From Paraburkholderia sabiae (GTDB lineage Bacteria; Pseudomonadota; Gammaproteobacteria; Burkholderiales; Burkholderiaceae): a DNA stretch of 64,000 nt. Every line of letters starts with the position of its first letter. The first letter of the stretch is position 1. The notes beneath the pieces were generated by a model. It made no database searches and was not told the DNA's origin. It worked only from the letters and a program-made list of their open reading frames with translations. Below are positions 47,757 to 57,248 of this stretch, one piece after another. The position numbers and the translations under genes were made by a program. The stretch is taken from NCBI RefSeq assembly GCF_030412785.1, contig NZ_CP125295.1:3720001-3784000 (forward strand), written 5' to 3'.

Positions 47757-50700
47757 ATGTCGAACTCCACTTTGCTCGTCAAACCGATTCATCTCGTGCC
47801 GTCGGCGGCCCGCATGAGTACGCCGCTCGCGAACCGGCTGCGCAAGGAATTGCGCGGCGACGTACTGTTCGACGCGGCAAGCCGTGGGCGCTATTCGACG
47901 GATGCATCGATCTATCAGATCACGCCGATCGGCGTGGTCGTGCCGCGCGATCTGGACGATCTGTTGATGGCGCTCGACATCGCACGCAGCGAAAACGTGC
48001 CGCTGCTCGCGCGCGGTGCGGGATCGAGCCAATGTGGGCAGACAGTCGGCGAAGCGCTCGTCATCGATACGAGCAAGTGGCTCAACCAGGTGATTGAGTT
48101 CGACAAGGACAAGCGCACGGTGACGGTCGAGCCCGGCATCGTGCTCGATCATCTGAATGCGTGGCTGAAGCCGCACGGCCTGTGGTTTCCCGTGGATGTA
48201 TCGACGGCGGCGCAATGCACGATCGGCGGGATGGCAGGCAACAACTCGTGCGGTTCGCGTTCTATCGAGTACGGCAATATGGTGCACAACGTCGAAGCGA
48301 TCGATGCGATTCTCGCCGACGGCACGCACGCGCATTTCGCTTCGCTGCGCGATGCGCCGCAGGGCGCGCGCCTGCAGCAGATCGTGGAAGGTGTGAAGGC
48401 GATTGCACTGCGCGAGCGCGATGAGATCGTCGCGCAAGTGCCGAAAGTGTTGCGACGCGTGGCGGGCTACAACATCGATCTGTTCGACTGTCAGAACCCG
48501 CGCGCGTATACCGACGATGGCGTTGCGAATCTCGCGCATCTGCTTGTGGGCTCTGAAGGCACGCTTGCGTTCAGCCGGCAACTGACATTGAAGCTCGCGC
48601 CGCTGCCTGCGCACAAGACGCTGGGCGTGGTGAACTTTCCGACGTTCTGGCAGGCGATGGATCTGACGCAGCACATCGTCAAGCTGAAGCCGGTTGCAGT
48701 CGAACTGGTCGATCGCACGATGATCGATCTCGCGATGAGCAATCCCGCGTTCCGTCCGGTGATCGAAAAGGCGCTGGTCGGCAGGCCCGAAGCGATTCTG
48801 CTCGTCGAATTCGCGGGCGAGAACCGCGACGAACAGCTCGCGTCGCTCAAGCAACTGACGGAACTGATGGCCGATCTCGGCTTGCCTGATTCCGTCGTGC
48901 AGATGCCCGATGCCGGCGAACAGAAAGCGCTGTGGGAAGTGCGCAAGGCCGGCCTGAACATCATGATGAGCATGAAGGGCGACGGCAAGCCGGTGTCGTT
49001 CATCGAAGACTGCGCGGTGCCGCTCGAACATCTCGCGGAATACACGAGCCGTCTGACGGAAGTGTTTCATCGCAACGGCACCGAGGGCACGTGGTACGCG
49101 CACGCGAGCGTCGGCACGCTGCACGTGCGGCCCATTCTCGACATGCGCCGCGACGGCGCGACGAAGATGCGAGCGATCGCCGAAGAAGCGGCGGCGCTCG
49201 TGCGCGAGTACAAGGGCGCGTACTCTGGCGAACATGGCGACGGGTTGTGTCGTGGCGAATGGGTGGCGTGGCAATACGGCCCGCGCATCAATCGCGCGTT
49301 CAGCGAGATCAAGACGCTGTTCGATCCCGACAACCGGATGAACCCGGACAAGATCGTGCGTCCGCCGAAGATGGACGATGCGCACAACTTCCGCTTCGCG
49401 CCGGGATACAAGGCGAGCGCGTTGACGCCTGCACTCGACTGGTCGATTTGGAATGTCGAACGCGATCCGATGACGGGTGTGGAAACACCGCAGGGCACGG
49501 GCAACGACCTCGCAGGCGGACTCGCGAAGGCCGTCGAGATGTGCAACAACAACGGCCATTGCCGCAAGTTCGATGCGGGCACGATGTGCCCGAGTTATCG
49601 CGTGACGAAGGACGAGCAGCATGTGACGCGAGGACGTGCGAATACGTTGCGGCTTGCGCTGTCGGGGCAGCTTGGCGACGAAGGACTCGCGAGTCAGGAC
49701 GTGAAGGACACGCTCGATTTGTGCGTGTCGTGCAAGGGCTGCAAGCGCGATTGCCCGACGGGCATCGACATGGCGAAGTTCAAGATCGAGGCGCGTGCTA
49801 CGTGGGCGCAAAAGCACGGCTTACGTTTGCGTGAAAAGATGATTGCGTTCATGCCGCGCTATGCGTCTGTTGCGGCGAGCATGCCGGGTGTGTTTGCGTT
49901 TGCGGGGAATCTGCCGTGGTTCAAGCGTGCGATGGGATTTGCGCCGCAGCGGTCGTTGCCGCGGTTCGTCAAACCGTTTCTCGGCAGTGGTTCTGTCAAG
50001 GCTGCTTCTTCAGGAGCAGTCGGCACGCAAAAGGAAGTGCTGCTCTTCGTCGATACATTTAATAACAGCATCGAGCCGGAGAATGCGCGAGCCGCGCAGC
50101 AGGTGCTCGAAGCGGCGGGTTATACCGTGCACTTCAACACACGAGCGGGCGAGCGTCCGCTTTGCTGTGGAAGAACGTTTCTGGCAGCAGGCCTCGTCGA
50201 TGAGGCGAAGCGCGAGGCGCGGCGGATGCTCGATGCGTTTCGGCCGTATATCGAGCGTGGTGTGCCTGTTGTTGGGCTGGAGCCTTCTTGTCTGTTGTCG
50301 TTGCGCGATGAGTTTTTGCAGTATGGGTTTGGGGAAGAGGCTGAGCGTTTGTCGAAGCTCGCTATGTTGTTTGAGGAGTTTCTTGTTCGTGAGCATGCTG
50401 CTGGGCGGCTTACGCTCGAGTTGAAGTCGATTGATGGCGCTGACCAGGCGCTGGTGCATGGGCATTGCCATCAGAAAGCGTTCGATGCTTTTACGCCTGT
50501 TCAGACTGTTTTGAAGTGGATTCCTGGGTTGAAGGTGTCGATGGTTGAATCTTCATGCTGTGGCATGGCCGGAAGTTTTGGGTATGAGGCCGAGCACTAT
50601 GAGGCTTCTATGGCGATGGCTGAGTTGTCTTTGTTGCCCGCTGTGCGGGGGATTGATGACAGGACTGTTGTTGTGGCCGATGGCACTAGTTGTCGTCATC

Positions 50701-50768
50701 AGATTCATGATGGGGCAGGGGTTAGTGCTGTGCATGTTGCGCAGGTGTTGGCTAAGGCCTTGAGATAG
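47757..50768 (+). CDS. FAD-linked D-2-hydroxyacid dehydrogenase fused to Fe-S and CCG domains
   Basis: 1003 residues, three parts in one chain. Residues about 30-270: a VAO/GlcD-type FAD domain (PLLARGAGSSQCGQ, AAQCTIGGMAGNNSCGSRS). Residues about 270-540: FAD-oxidase C-terminal domain (SGEHGDGLCRG, FDPDNRMNPDKI). Residues about 595-700: two 4Fe-4S motifs (CNNNGHCRKFDAGTMCP and CVSCKGCKRDCP). Residues about 760-1000: CCG domains with CCGRTF and CCGMAG. This is the layout of YdiJ-type D-2-hydroxyglutarate dehydrogenases and related glycolate/lactate oxidases. Electrons would pass to the quinone pool. Codon use in the last 170 codons is clearly T-richer at third positions. Confidence 0.87.
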   Translation: MSNSTLLVKPIHLVPSAARMSTPLANRLRKELRGDVLFDAASRGRYSTDASIYQITPIGVVVPRDLDDLLMALDIARSENVPLLARGAGSSQCGQTVGEALVIDTSKWLNQVIEFDKDKRTVTVEPGIVLDHLNAWLKPHGLWFPVDVSTAAQCTIGGMAGNNSCGSRSIEYGNMVHNVEAIDAILADGTHAHFASLRDAPQGARLQQIVEGVKAIALRERDEIVAQVPKVLRRVAGYNIDLFDCQNPRAYTDDGVANLAHLLVGSEGTLAFSRQLTLKLAPLPAHKTLGVVNFPTFWQAMDLTQHIVKLKPVAVELVDRTMIDLAMSNPAFRPVIEKALVGRPEAILLVEFAGENRDEQLASLKQLTELMADLGLPDSVVQMPDAGEQKALWEVRKAGLNIMMSMKGDGKPVSFIEDCAVPLEHLAEYTSRLTEVFHRNGTEGTWYAHASVGTLHVRPILDMRRDGATKMRAIAEEAAALVREYKGAYSGEHGDGLCRGEWVAWQYGPRINRAFSEIKTLFDPDNRMNPDKIVRPPKMDDAHNFRFAPGYKASALTPALDWSIWNVERDPMTGVETPQGTGNDLAGGLAKAVEMCNNNGHCRKFDAGTMCPSYRVTKDEQHVTRGRANTLRLALSGQLGDEGLASQDVKDTLDLCVSCKGCKRDCPTGIDMAKFKIEARATWAQKHGLRLREKMIAFMPRYASVAASMPGVFAFAGNLPWFKRAMGFAPQRSLPRFVKPFLGSGSVKAASSGAVGTQKEVLLFVDTFNNSIEPENARAAQQVLEAAGYTVHFNTRAGERPLCCGRTFLAAGLVDEAKREARRMLDAFRPYIERGVPVVGLEPSCLLSLRDEFLQYGFGEEAERLSKLAMLFEEFLVREHAAGRLTLELKSIDGADQALVHGHCHQKAFDAFTPVQTVLKWIPGLKVSMVESSCCGMAGSFGYEAEHYEASMAMAELSLLPAVRGIDDRTVVVADGTSCRHQIHDGAGVSAVHVAQVLAKALR

Positions 50769-50812
50769 GGGTGTTTTTCTGTCTGCGACGATTTTTTTGT
50801 TTGGCTTTTTTT

Positions 50813-51340
50813 GCTGGCATCCGCGAATTCGTATCGGTGCTTCAGGCGTTGCCCCTGTGCGGGGCGGCAGTTACTTTCTTTGCCGCGGCAAAGAAAGTAA
50901 CCAAAGAAAGCCGCTTTTGAACCTCCGGTGCCTGCCAGGATAACGCCACGGCACAGGTTCTTTGAGCCGTCGCACAGCGACGCCAACACTTCGTAGAAAG
51001 CCCACAGTCAGCCGCGCGCGGCGCGAAAAATGACATCCACTTGGAGCACATTCGGTCAGCACGTTTCTTTTGCATTTGCCCTCGGTTGATTGCGGCGGTA
51101 TGTGCTCCAGACTGTGTGTGGGGTTTTCGCGCCGTGCGCGGGTGACTGCGGGCGTTCTACAGCGTGCGGACGTCGCTGCGCGATAGCTCAACTGCGGCAT
51201 GCTTAAGCGGAATTCTGGCGGGCACCGCAGGTTCAAAAGCGGCTTTCTTTGGTTACTTTCTTTGCCGCGGCAAAGAAAGTAACTGCCGCCCCGCACAGGG
51301 GCAACGCCTGAAGCACCGATACGAAAGCGCGGATGCCAGC
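50813..51340. repeat. Large inverted repeat with two embedded 32-bp palindromes
   Basis: The DNA between two convergent genes is one long inverted repeat centred near 51076. The outer arms, 50813-50938 and 51215-51340, match almost base for base without gaps. Each contains an exact 32-bp palindrome built on TTTGCCGCGGCAAA (50870-50901 and 51252-51283). The inner parts (around 50968-51046 and 51107-51185) also pair but with many mismatches, and TGGAGCACA/TGTGCTCCA pair near the centre. Similarity continues in T-rich sequence outward to about 50797 and 51360. No transposase or gene is present. It looks like a non-coding repeat element of the genome, possibly working as a two-way terminator. Confidence 0.85.
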
Positions 51341-51359
51341 GAAAACCCAAAACCAAAAC

Positions 51360-52484
51360 CTAACGCCGGATATCGCGCAGATATCCAGAAACCCTTTCAA
51401 GCCCGGCAACGAGAACATCACGACCACTCGTGTACCCAATCCGAATATAGCCTTCGATATCAAGCGCACTACCGGGCGTAAACATAACCCCAGTCTTCTC
51501 GATGAGAGAAACACAAAACTCCCGAGAAGACATATCGACGTCAAAGCGCACAAGCGCAGTAGTCCCGGACCGCGGCTTAACATAAGAAAGCAAAGGCTCC
51601 TTGACAATCCAGGCGTCGAGCACCGCCAGATTGCTCCTCAAAATCCCATGATTCCGTTCCAGAATCGCCTTGCGATTTTCCAGCGCAATCGACGCAAGCA
51701 GATCATTCAACATCCCGACACTAATCGTGTTGTAGTCGCGATGAATCTGCACGCGATGAATCAGATCGACAGGCGCGACGATCCAGCCCACCCGCAAGCC
51801 CGCCAGCGACCACGTCTTCGACATGCTGCCCGTGCTAATGCCTTTCTCGTACACATCAGCAATCGATGCTGTAAATCCAGTACCTTCCTGATCGGTGCCG
51901 CGATACACCTCATCGCTCAACACGTACGCACCGCATGAACGCGCGACCTGCGCAATCTGTTCGAGGAACGCGCGGTCCATCAACGAGCCCGTCGGATTGT
52001 TCGGGTTGTTGATCGCGATGACGCGCGTAGTCGGCTTCACCATGCGCTTCAATTCGTCGAGATCGGGCAGGAACGCGTTCTCCTCGCGCAAACGCAGAAT
52101 CTCGACGTTCGCGCCGTAGCTCTCGGGAATCGAATAATGCTGCTGGTAAGTGGGCAGCACCGAAATCACATGATCGCCCGGCTCGACGAGCGTTTCATAG
52201 ACAAGCGCGTTCGCGCTGATCGCGCCGTGCGTGATCAGCACATTGGGCACCGCCTGCTTTTCATACAGCGATGCAACGTTGCTGCGCAGCCGCTCGGTGC
52301 CGTCGATCGCGCCATACGTCAGCTTCATCGGCAGGATCTCGTCGAGTAGCGCGTCTTCCTTGCCCGCAATCTTCAGCAGTTCGCCCACCGTTAGCGATTC
52401 GACACACGTTTCCGCAAGATTCAATTCGCAACGGTTCTCGTAGAGATCCATCCAGCGTTCGACTCCGAATTCCCTGATTTGCAT
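51360..52484 (-). CDS. Class I/II pyridoxal-phosphate aminotransferase
   Basis: 374 residues. LTHG-like ITHGAISANALV binds the cofactor phosphate, NNPNNPTG holds the substrate/cofactor asparagine, LSDEVYRG the cofactor aspartate/tyrosine, and SMSKTWSLAGLRVGW the PLP lysine. This is the aspartate/LL-DAP-aminotransferase fold; the amino acid specificity is not clear. The start is ATG 52484 (MQIREFGVERW); the frame is open to 52589. Its 3' end touches the inverted repeat and has lower third-position GC than its start. Confidence 0.83.
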   Translation of the reverse strand: MQIREFGVERWMDLYENRCELNLAETCVESLTVGELLKIAGKEDALLDEILPMKLTYGAIDGTERLRSNVASLYEKQAVPNVLITHGAISANALVYETLVEPGDHVISVLPTYQQHYSIPESYGANVEILRLREENAFLPDLDELKRMVKPTTRVIAINNPNNPTGSLMDRAFLEQIAQVARSCGAYVLSDEVYRGTDQEGTGFTASIADVYEKGISTGSMSKTWSLAGLRVGWIVAPVDLIHRVQIHRDYNTISVGMLNDLLASIALENRKAILERNHGILRSNLAVLDAWIVKEPLLSYVKPRSGTTALVRFDVDMSSREFCVSLIEKTGVMFTPGSALDIEGYIRIGYTSGRDVLVAGLERVSGYLRDIRR

Positions 52485-52572
52485 GAGCTCTGTCCTCAAG
52501 TGAAAGCAGTGGCATGGGCGCGGCTGATCAGACCTTCGCGGCGCAGTTCGATTGATGTTGAGTGTAGACGAG

Positions 52573-52589
52573 TTGTCTAAAATGGACAA
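52573..52589. promoter_or_regulatory. Dyad upstream of the class I aminotransferase
   Basis: TTGTCTA-AAA-TGGACAA, six of seven arm positions matching, in a short AT-rich patch about 90 bases before the aminotransferase start. A regulator site is plausible; the neighbouring AraC-type gene is one candidate regulator, although AraC proteins normally bind direct rather than inverted repeats. Confidence 0.4.
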
Positions 52590-52685
52590 ATAAAGCTAGC
52601 GACAGAAACTTGCGCGAAAGCGCGCAAACACGGAGAGTCTGGGAGACAGAGTACGCCACGAGAGACGTGGCGTGGGCGCAAAGGA

Positions 52686-53603
52686 TCAGCCGGCTCGCAG
52701 CGTCTGGCGATAGACGGCCGGCGTCACGCCGACGCCCTGGCGGAAGCGGTGGCTGAAGTGGCTCGTGTTGGCGTAGCCGCATTGCATCGCGATATCGACG
52801 AGCGGCAAGGCAGTCGTGCGCAACAGCGTGCGCGCGCGTTCCAGCCGTTGCTGCGCGATCCACGCATGCGGCGGCAGACCGAACGACGTGCGGAACATCC
52901 GCGCCAGATGGAATTCGGACAGGTTCGCGACGACAGCCAGTTCACCGAGCGTCAACGGTTGCGTCAGATTCTGGTCGATGTAGTCGCGCAGACGGCGGCG
53001 CGTCGCTACTGCAAGGCCGCCTTTCAGCACGGCATCCGTGCGGTTCACGCCTTGCGAGCGCAACAGCAGACTGAGAATTTCGTGCGATGTTTCGTTGGCA
53101 CGCAGACGGCCGTCGGCGTCGTCCCACGCATCGTTCGCAAGCGACTGGCAGAGCGCCGCAATGCGCTCGTCCTCGAAATACGTGCGGTCGGCGAGCGTCA
53201 GTTCGCGCGGCTCGCGGTCGAGTTCGCGGATCGCACGCTGCGTGAAATGCTCGGGCAGGAAATACAGGTGCATGAAATGCATGTGGCCGCGCACCCACCA
53301 GCGCGATTCGTGATCGCCCGGCAGCGCGCACAGCCGGCTCGGCGCGCCATAACGGCCAGGCATCTTCTGACGCTCCGTGCGATAGCCGCCGTCCAGATAG
53401 CACGACAGCGTGTGATGGCCGGGCTGCTCGTACACCGTTTCGGCTTCTTTCGTTTCGCGCGTCCAGATCGCGACGGCCAGTTGATCGCCGAGCCACGCGA
53501 AGCGATCGAGCGTCGCATTGCACTCGCTCAGCGTCTGGCAGACCGAATGCAGGCCGAACGGCGGATCGGCAGGGTCGGTCGTGGCAAGAGGCGGTGTGTT
53601 CAC
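52686..53603 (-). CDS. AraC family transcriptional regulator
   Basis: 305 residues. A cupin-like N-terminal sensing domain (TVYEQPGHHTLSCYLDGGYRTER, CALPGDHESRWWVRG) and two C-terminal helix-turn-helix units (TLGELAVVANLSEFHLARMF, LVDIAMQCGYANTSHFSHRFRQGVGVTP). The family-like protein begins at GTG 53603 (VNTPPLATTDP), used here; an ATG at 53738 would add 45 poorly conserved residues. It is divergent from the EamA exporter gene and probably controls it. Confidence 0.8.
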   Translation of the reverse strand: MNTPPLATTDPADPPFGLHSVCQTLSECNATLDRFAWLGDQLAVAIWTRETKEAETVYEQPGHHTLSCYLDGGYRTERQKMPGRYGAPSRLCALPGDHESRWWVRGHMHFMHLYFLPEHFTQRAIRELDREPRELTLADRTYFEDERIAALCQSLANDAWDDADGRLRANETSHEILSLLLRSQGVNRTDAVLKGGLAVATRRRLRDYIDQNLTQPLTLGELAVVANLSEFHLARMFRTSFGLPPHAWIAQQRLERARTLLRTTALPLVDIAMQCGYANTSHFSHRFRQGVGVTPAVYRQTLRAG

Positions 53604-53773
53604 GTGAATGGACGAAGCGAATTGGTGCGCAAAAGGCGATGCGATGACATCGAGTATACGTGCAGCATGACCAGCGCTTCCGGCGGCCTGCCAAAAGTGC
53701 GCAATCCTGGACAATCGAACGGACGTGCGCAGTCGCATAGTCGAAGCAACCCGTATTGTGTGGCTCTCTGACG

Positions 53774-54673
53774 ATGAATCTGTTTCTTTATGTTGTGACC
53801 GTGCTGATCTGGGGTACGACCTGGATCGCGATCAAGTGGCAGCTCGGCGTCGTGCCGGCGCCTGTTTCGATTGCATGCCGTTTCTGGCTCGCCGCAATCG
53901 TGCTGTTCGCGCTGCTGAAAATCATGCGACGCCCGGTGTGGCCGCCGCGCGCCGCATGGCGCTTCCTCGTGGCGCAGGGGTTCGCGCTCTTTTGCGTGAA
54001 CTTCCTGTGCTTCTATTACGCGGAAGGCGTCGTGCCGAGTGGTCTCGTGGCCGTCGTGTTCTCGACCGCGCCGCTGCTGAACTCGCTCAACGGCCGGCTG
54101 TTCATGGGCCGTCCGCTGCAGCCGACGGCTATCGTCGGCGCAGTGCTCGGACTCGCGGGCATCGTCTGTCTGTCGCTGCAGCAGATGGCCGGTCATCTCG
54201 GCGATCACGCCGAGTGGATTGGCCTTGCTGTCGCGTTCGCGGGCACGATGTGCTTTTCCGCGGGCAATCTGCTGTCCAGCCGCATGCAGTCGATGGGCCT
54301 GCATCCCATCGTCACTAACAGCTGGGCCATGCTGATCGGCGCGAGTGTGCTGACAGTCGGCAGCCTGGCGGCAGGTCTGCCGTTCGCGCTCGACACGGAC
54401 ACGCGCTATCTCGGCGCGCTCGTCTATCTTGCCGTGCCTGGCTCGGTGATCGGTTTTACTGCTTATCTGATGCTGGTCGGACGCATCGGGCCCGAGCGCG
54501 CCGCGTATTGCACGGTGCTGTTTCCGTTCGTCGCGCTGGCTGTGTCGACGGTGTTCGAAGGCTACCGATGGTCGGCGCTCGCAGTGGTCGGACTCGTGCT
54601 GGTGGTGGCGGGTAACCTCGTCGCGTTCGGCGTGACGCATCGGCTCTTCGTGCGGCGCACGCGCGCGGCCTGA
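53774..54673 (+). CDS. EamA/DMT family exporter
   Basis: 299 residues with ten membrane helices in two repeats of five. VLIWGTTWIAIKWQLGVVP at the start of the first EamA repeat and ISFGA-like proline-rich turns in the second are typical of drug/metabolite exporters (RhaT/EamA). It may export an amino acid or toxic metabolite. It lies divergently 170 bases from the AraC gene. Confidence 0.83.
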   Translation: MNLFLYVVTVLIWGTTWIAIKWQLGVVPAPVSIACRFWLAAIVLFALLKIMRRPVWPPRAAWRFLVAQGFALFCVNFLCFYYAEGVVPSGLVAVVFSTAPLLNSLNGRLFMGRPLQPTAIVGAVLGLAGIVCLSLQQMAGHLGDHAEWIGLAVAFAGTMCFSAGNLLSSRMQSMGLHPIVTNSWAMLIGASVLTVGSLAAGLPFALDTDTRYLGALVYLAVPGSVIGFTAYLMLVGRIGPERAAYCTVLFPFVALAVSTVFEGYRWSALAVVGLVLVVAGNLVAFGVTHRLFVRRTRAA

Positions 54674-54911
54674 TGTGTCAAAGCTAATGGCAATTCAATT
54701 CGAATAAAAGCATAAAAAATAGCCAAACGATTTATTTAAAGCAAAACGGTCGCGTCACGGTTTGAGAAGATAATAAACACAATAACCTTATTCCATGCGA
54801 ATTGAGTATTGATTCGCGCGGAATGGCAAATGCTGATCGATAAGCGCATTGCGGAATCGCGTATGCATTGTCTGCGTTTGCTAACGTTTTGCTTCTCGCA
54901 AGGACACGACC
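54674..54911 (+). promoter_or_regulatory. AT-rich promoter region of the secreted beta-propeller gene
   Basis: About 240 bases with much lower GC than the surrounding DNA, including runs such as AAAAGCATAAAAAATAG and TTTATTTAAAG. No gene is seen. Such tracts attract H-NS-like silencers and often precede foreign or tightly regulated genes. No precise -10/-35 pair was assigned. Confidence 0.45.
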
Positions 54912-57098
54912 GTGAAAGTCTCGACCCGCGTCGCCGTCGCGCTGATTGCGCTCGGCAGCCTGATTCCCATTGGCGCTGCTGCGCAATCGCAATTGACCTA
55001 CACCACATCGTGGATAGGCAATAGTTTCGGATTCGGCGACGGCAAATGGATGCAGCAGGACATTCAGGCGATTAACGTCGCATCGGATGGAACGGTATTC
55101 ACCAATTCGCCATGGGACGAAAGCGGAAGTGAAATCGCCGCCTATAAAAATGGCGACAAAATTGCAGTAGCGGGAGCGACGCACGGATGGGGCGCGGCAG
55201 GCGGCGATGCAATCGCATCGAATCACACGTACGTCTACGCGGCCATGTCGATCGGCAATCAGAACAACGGGCTCGTTGGTGCGGATTATCCGCCTGCCGG
55301 GCAGACGTGGTTCGGCATCACGCGTCGCTCGGCGGCGAACATCGCCGTGGGCGCACCGTTCGACAGCGGAATCGGCAACAGCGCGAACGCGACGAAGAAC
55401 AGCTTTCTGCGCGTTAATTCGGTGGCGACGGGCACGGACGCAGGCCTTCGCGGACTCGCGGCGACCGATACCGAACTGTACGCATCGGACACCTACGGCA
55501 ACCAGATCGTCGTGTTCGATGCGAACACGATGCGCCGTCTGCGCTCCTGGAACGTCGCGGCGCCGGGACGTATCGCGATCGATAGCGATTCGTCCGTCTG
55601 GGTCATGAGCGGCTTCGGCACGGCGAGCGTGAGCGTGCTGCACTATTCATCGACGGGCGCGCCGCTGCCGGGCACGCTCGCGCTGCCCGCCGGCACCGTG
55701 CCGACGGACATCGCCATTTCGCCTGCGGGACAGATTCTCGTCGCCGACAACGGAAGCAGACAGCAGATCCTCGTCTACGGCAAAACCGCAACGGGCGCGA
55801 CGCAGCTGACAGGCGCGCTCGGCACGCTGTACGGCATCTTCCACGAGCCGAAGGGCACACCCGGCAACTGGCGCTTGAACGGCGTGACGGGGATCGGCTT
55901 CGATCAGGCCGGCAACTTCTATGTCGCACAGAATGGCGAAGGACCGCGCCCGCTCGCCTCAGCGACGGTCGGGCAGGGCGCCGTGCTGGAAAGCTACCGG
56001 TACGCCACACGCGCGTTCAACTGGCGGCTGCAAGGGCTGACCTTCGTCGACGGCGCGGCCTTCGATCCCGCGTCGCCGAACAGCGTCTTCACGGGTTCGA
56101 AGCGCTTTACGATGGACTATGCGCAGCAGCAGCCGGGACGCGAATGGAAGTACGCGGGCTTCACGCTGAACCGCTTCGATTTCCCCGACGATCCCGCGTT
56201 CCATCAGCCGCGCGGCGTGCGCGGCGAGCCGATGGTGCGGCGGATCAACGGCAAGCCGTATCTGTTCACGCTTGATCCCGGCGCGCATTACCTGAACGTC
56301 TATCGCTTCGATGCCGCTCACGATGAAGTCGCGATTCCATCCGGCCTGTTCGCACAGAATCCGCTGCCGGGCACGTGGCCCGCCGGTCAGCCGACTTACG
56401 GCGAATGGATGTGGCGGGATACGAACGGCGACGGCCATGTCGACGCCAGCGAGATCGCCGGCAATCCGTCGACGGGCAGCACGGTCGGCAACGGCTTCTG
56501 GTGGGTCGATACGCCCGGCAACGTGTGGCTCGCGACGCCCGCGAGCGGCATCCGCGAAATGCCGTTGCAGGGCTTCGACAGCGTCGGCAATCCGATTTAC
56601 ACGTACGCTAGCTCGAAGATGTTCCCGATGCCCGCGCCGTTCAGCCGCATTGCGCGCATCGTCTATATCGCCGAAACCGACACGATGTATGTGTCCGGCT
56701 ACACGAGCAGCCTGCCGTGGGACGCGACACACTGGAAGGAAGCGGGCCGCATTCTCGTGCGCTACGACAACTGGAGTTCCGGCTCGCCCACACTCGTCTA
56801 CACGATCAACCTGCCCTGGAATACGGCCAGCAGTCCGCAGGTGACGCCCGTCGGCGTGGCCGTGGCGGGCGACTACATCTTCGTCGCCGAGTTGTACACG
56901 CCGAAGGTCGATGTGTACGACGCGCGTTCGGGGCAGATGGTCGGCTACATGACGCCGGGCGCGGCGGTCGGCAACACGACGGGCTGGGTCGACGTGTACC
57001 TCGGCATCAGCGCGGTGCGGCGCGATAACGGCGAGTATGTGGTGCTGCTCGAAGACGACGCGCGCGCCAAAATCCTGATGTATCGATGGACGCCCTGA
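54912..57098 (+). CDS. Secreted NHL/beta-propeller-like protein with EF-hand motif
   Basis: 728 residues. The signal peptide ends near residue 24 (GAAA). The mature protein is a series of beta-rich repeats: GLAATDTELYASDTYGNQIVVFDANTM, GRIAIDSDSSVWVMSG, PTDIAISPAGQILVADNGSRQQILVYG, and TGIGFDQAGNFYVAQNGEG; these are NHL-type blades. DTNGDGHVDASEI (from residue 503) is a complete EF-hand calcium loop. The role is unknown; extracellular binding or a hydrolytic/lyase function is possible. The start is GTG 54912, preceded by AAGGA. The beginning of the gene uses AT-richer codons than its surroundings. Confidence 0.7.
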   Translation: MKVSTRVAVALIALGSLIPIGAAAQSQLTYTTSWIGNSFGFGDGKWMQQDIQAINVASDGTVFTNSPWDESGSEIAAYKNGDKIAVAGATHGWGAAGGDAIASNHTYVYAAMSIGNQNNGLVGADYPPAGQTWFGITRRSAANIAVGAPFDSGIGNSANATKNSFLRVNSVATGTDAGLRGLAATDTELYASDTYGNQIVVFDANTMRRLRSWNVAAPGRIAIDSDSSVWVMSGFGTASVSVLHYSSTGAPLPGTLALPAGTVPTDIAISPAGQILVADNGSRQQILVYGKTATGATQLTGALGTLYGIFHEPKGTPGNWRLNGVTGIGFDQAGNFYVAQNGEGPRPLASATVGQGAVLESYRYATRAFNWRLQGLTFVDGAAFDPASPNSVFTGSKRFTMDYAQQQPGREWKYAGFTLNRFDFPDDPAFHQPRGVRGEPMVRRINGKPYLFTLDPGAHYLNVYRFDAAHDEVAIPSGLFAQNPLPGTWPAGQPTYGEWMWRDTNGDGHVDASEIAGNPSTGSTVGNGFWWVDTPGNVWLATPASGIREMPLQGFDSVGNPIYTYASSKMFPMPAPFSRIARIVYIAETDTMYVSGYTSSLPWDATHWKEAGRILVRYDNWSSGSPTLVYTINLPWNTASSPQVTPVGVAVAGDYIFVAELYTPKVDVYDARSGQMVGYMTPGAAVGNTTGWVDVYLGISAVRRDNGEYVVLLEDDARAKILMYRWTP

Positions 57099-57248
57099 GT
57101 GCCGCGTGAACTCATGCTGATCGACGTCAGTCGAACCTGAAACGCCGCGTGCGCTGCCGTCTGTGCGAATGGACGGCTGCGCGCGATCGGTATATATATG
57201 GCGGCAGAACCCTTTGCCGACAAGCCAGAACAGGAGCGACGATTCATC

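Noticed and set aside
50797..51362. Insertion sequence or attachment site interpretation of the inverted repeat
   Set aside because: No transposase or integrase frame, no target duplication and no tRNA end were seen.
50841..51600. Overlapping short frames inside the inverted repeat
   Set aside because: They mirror each other because of the repeat symmetry and contain the palindrome translated; no start site or protein family.
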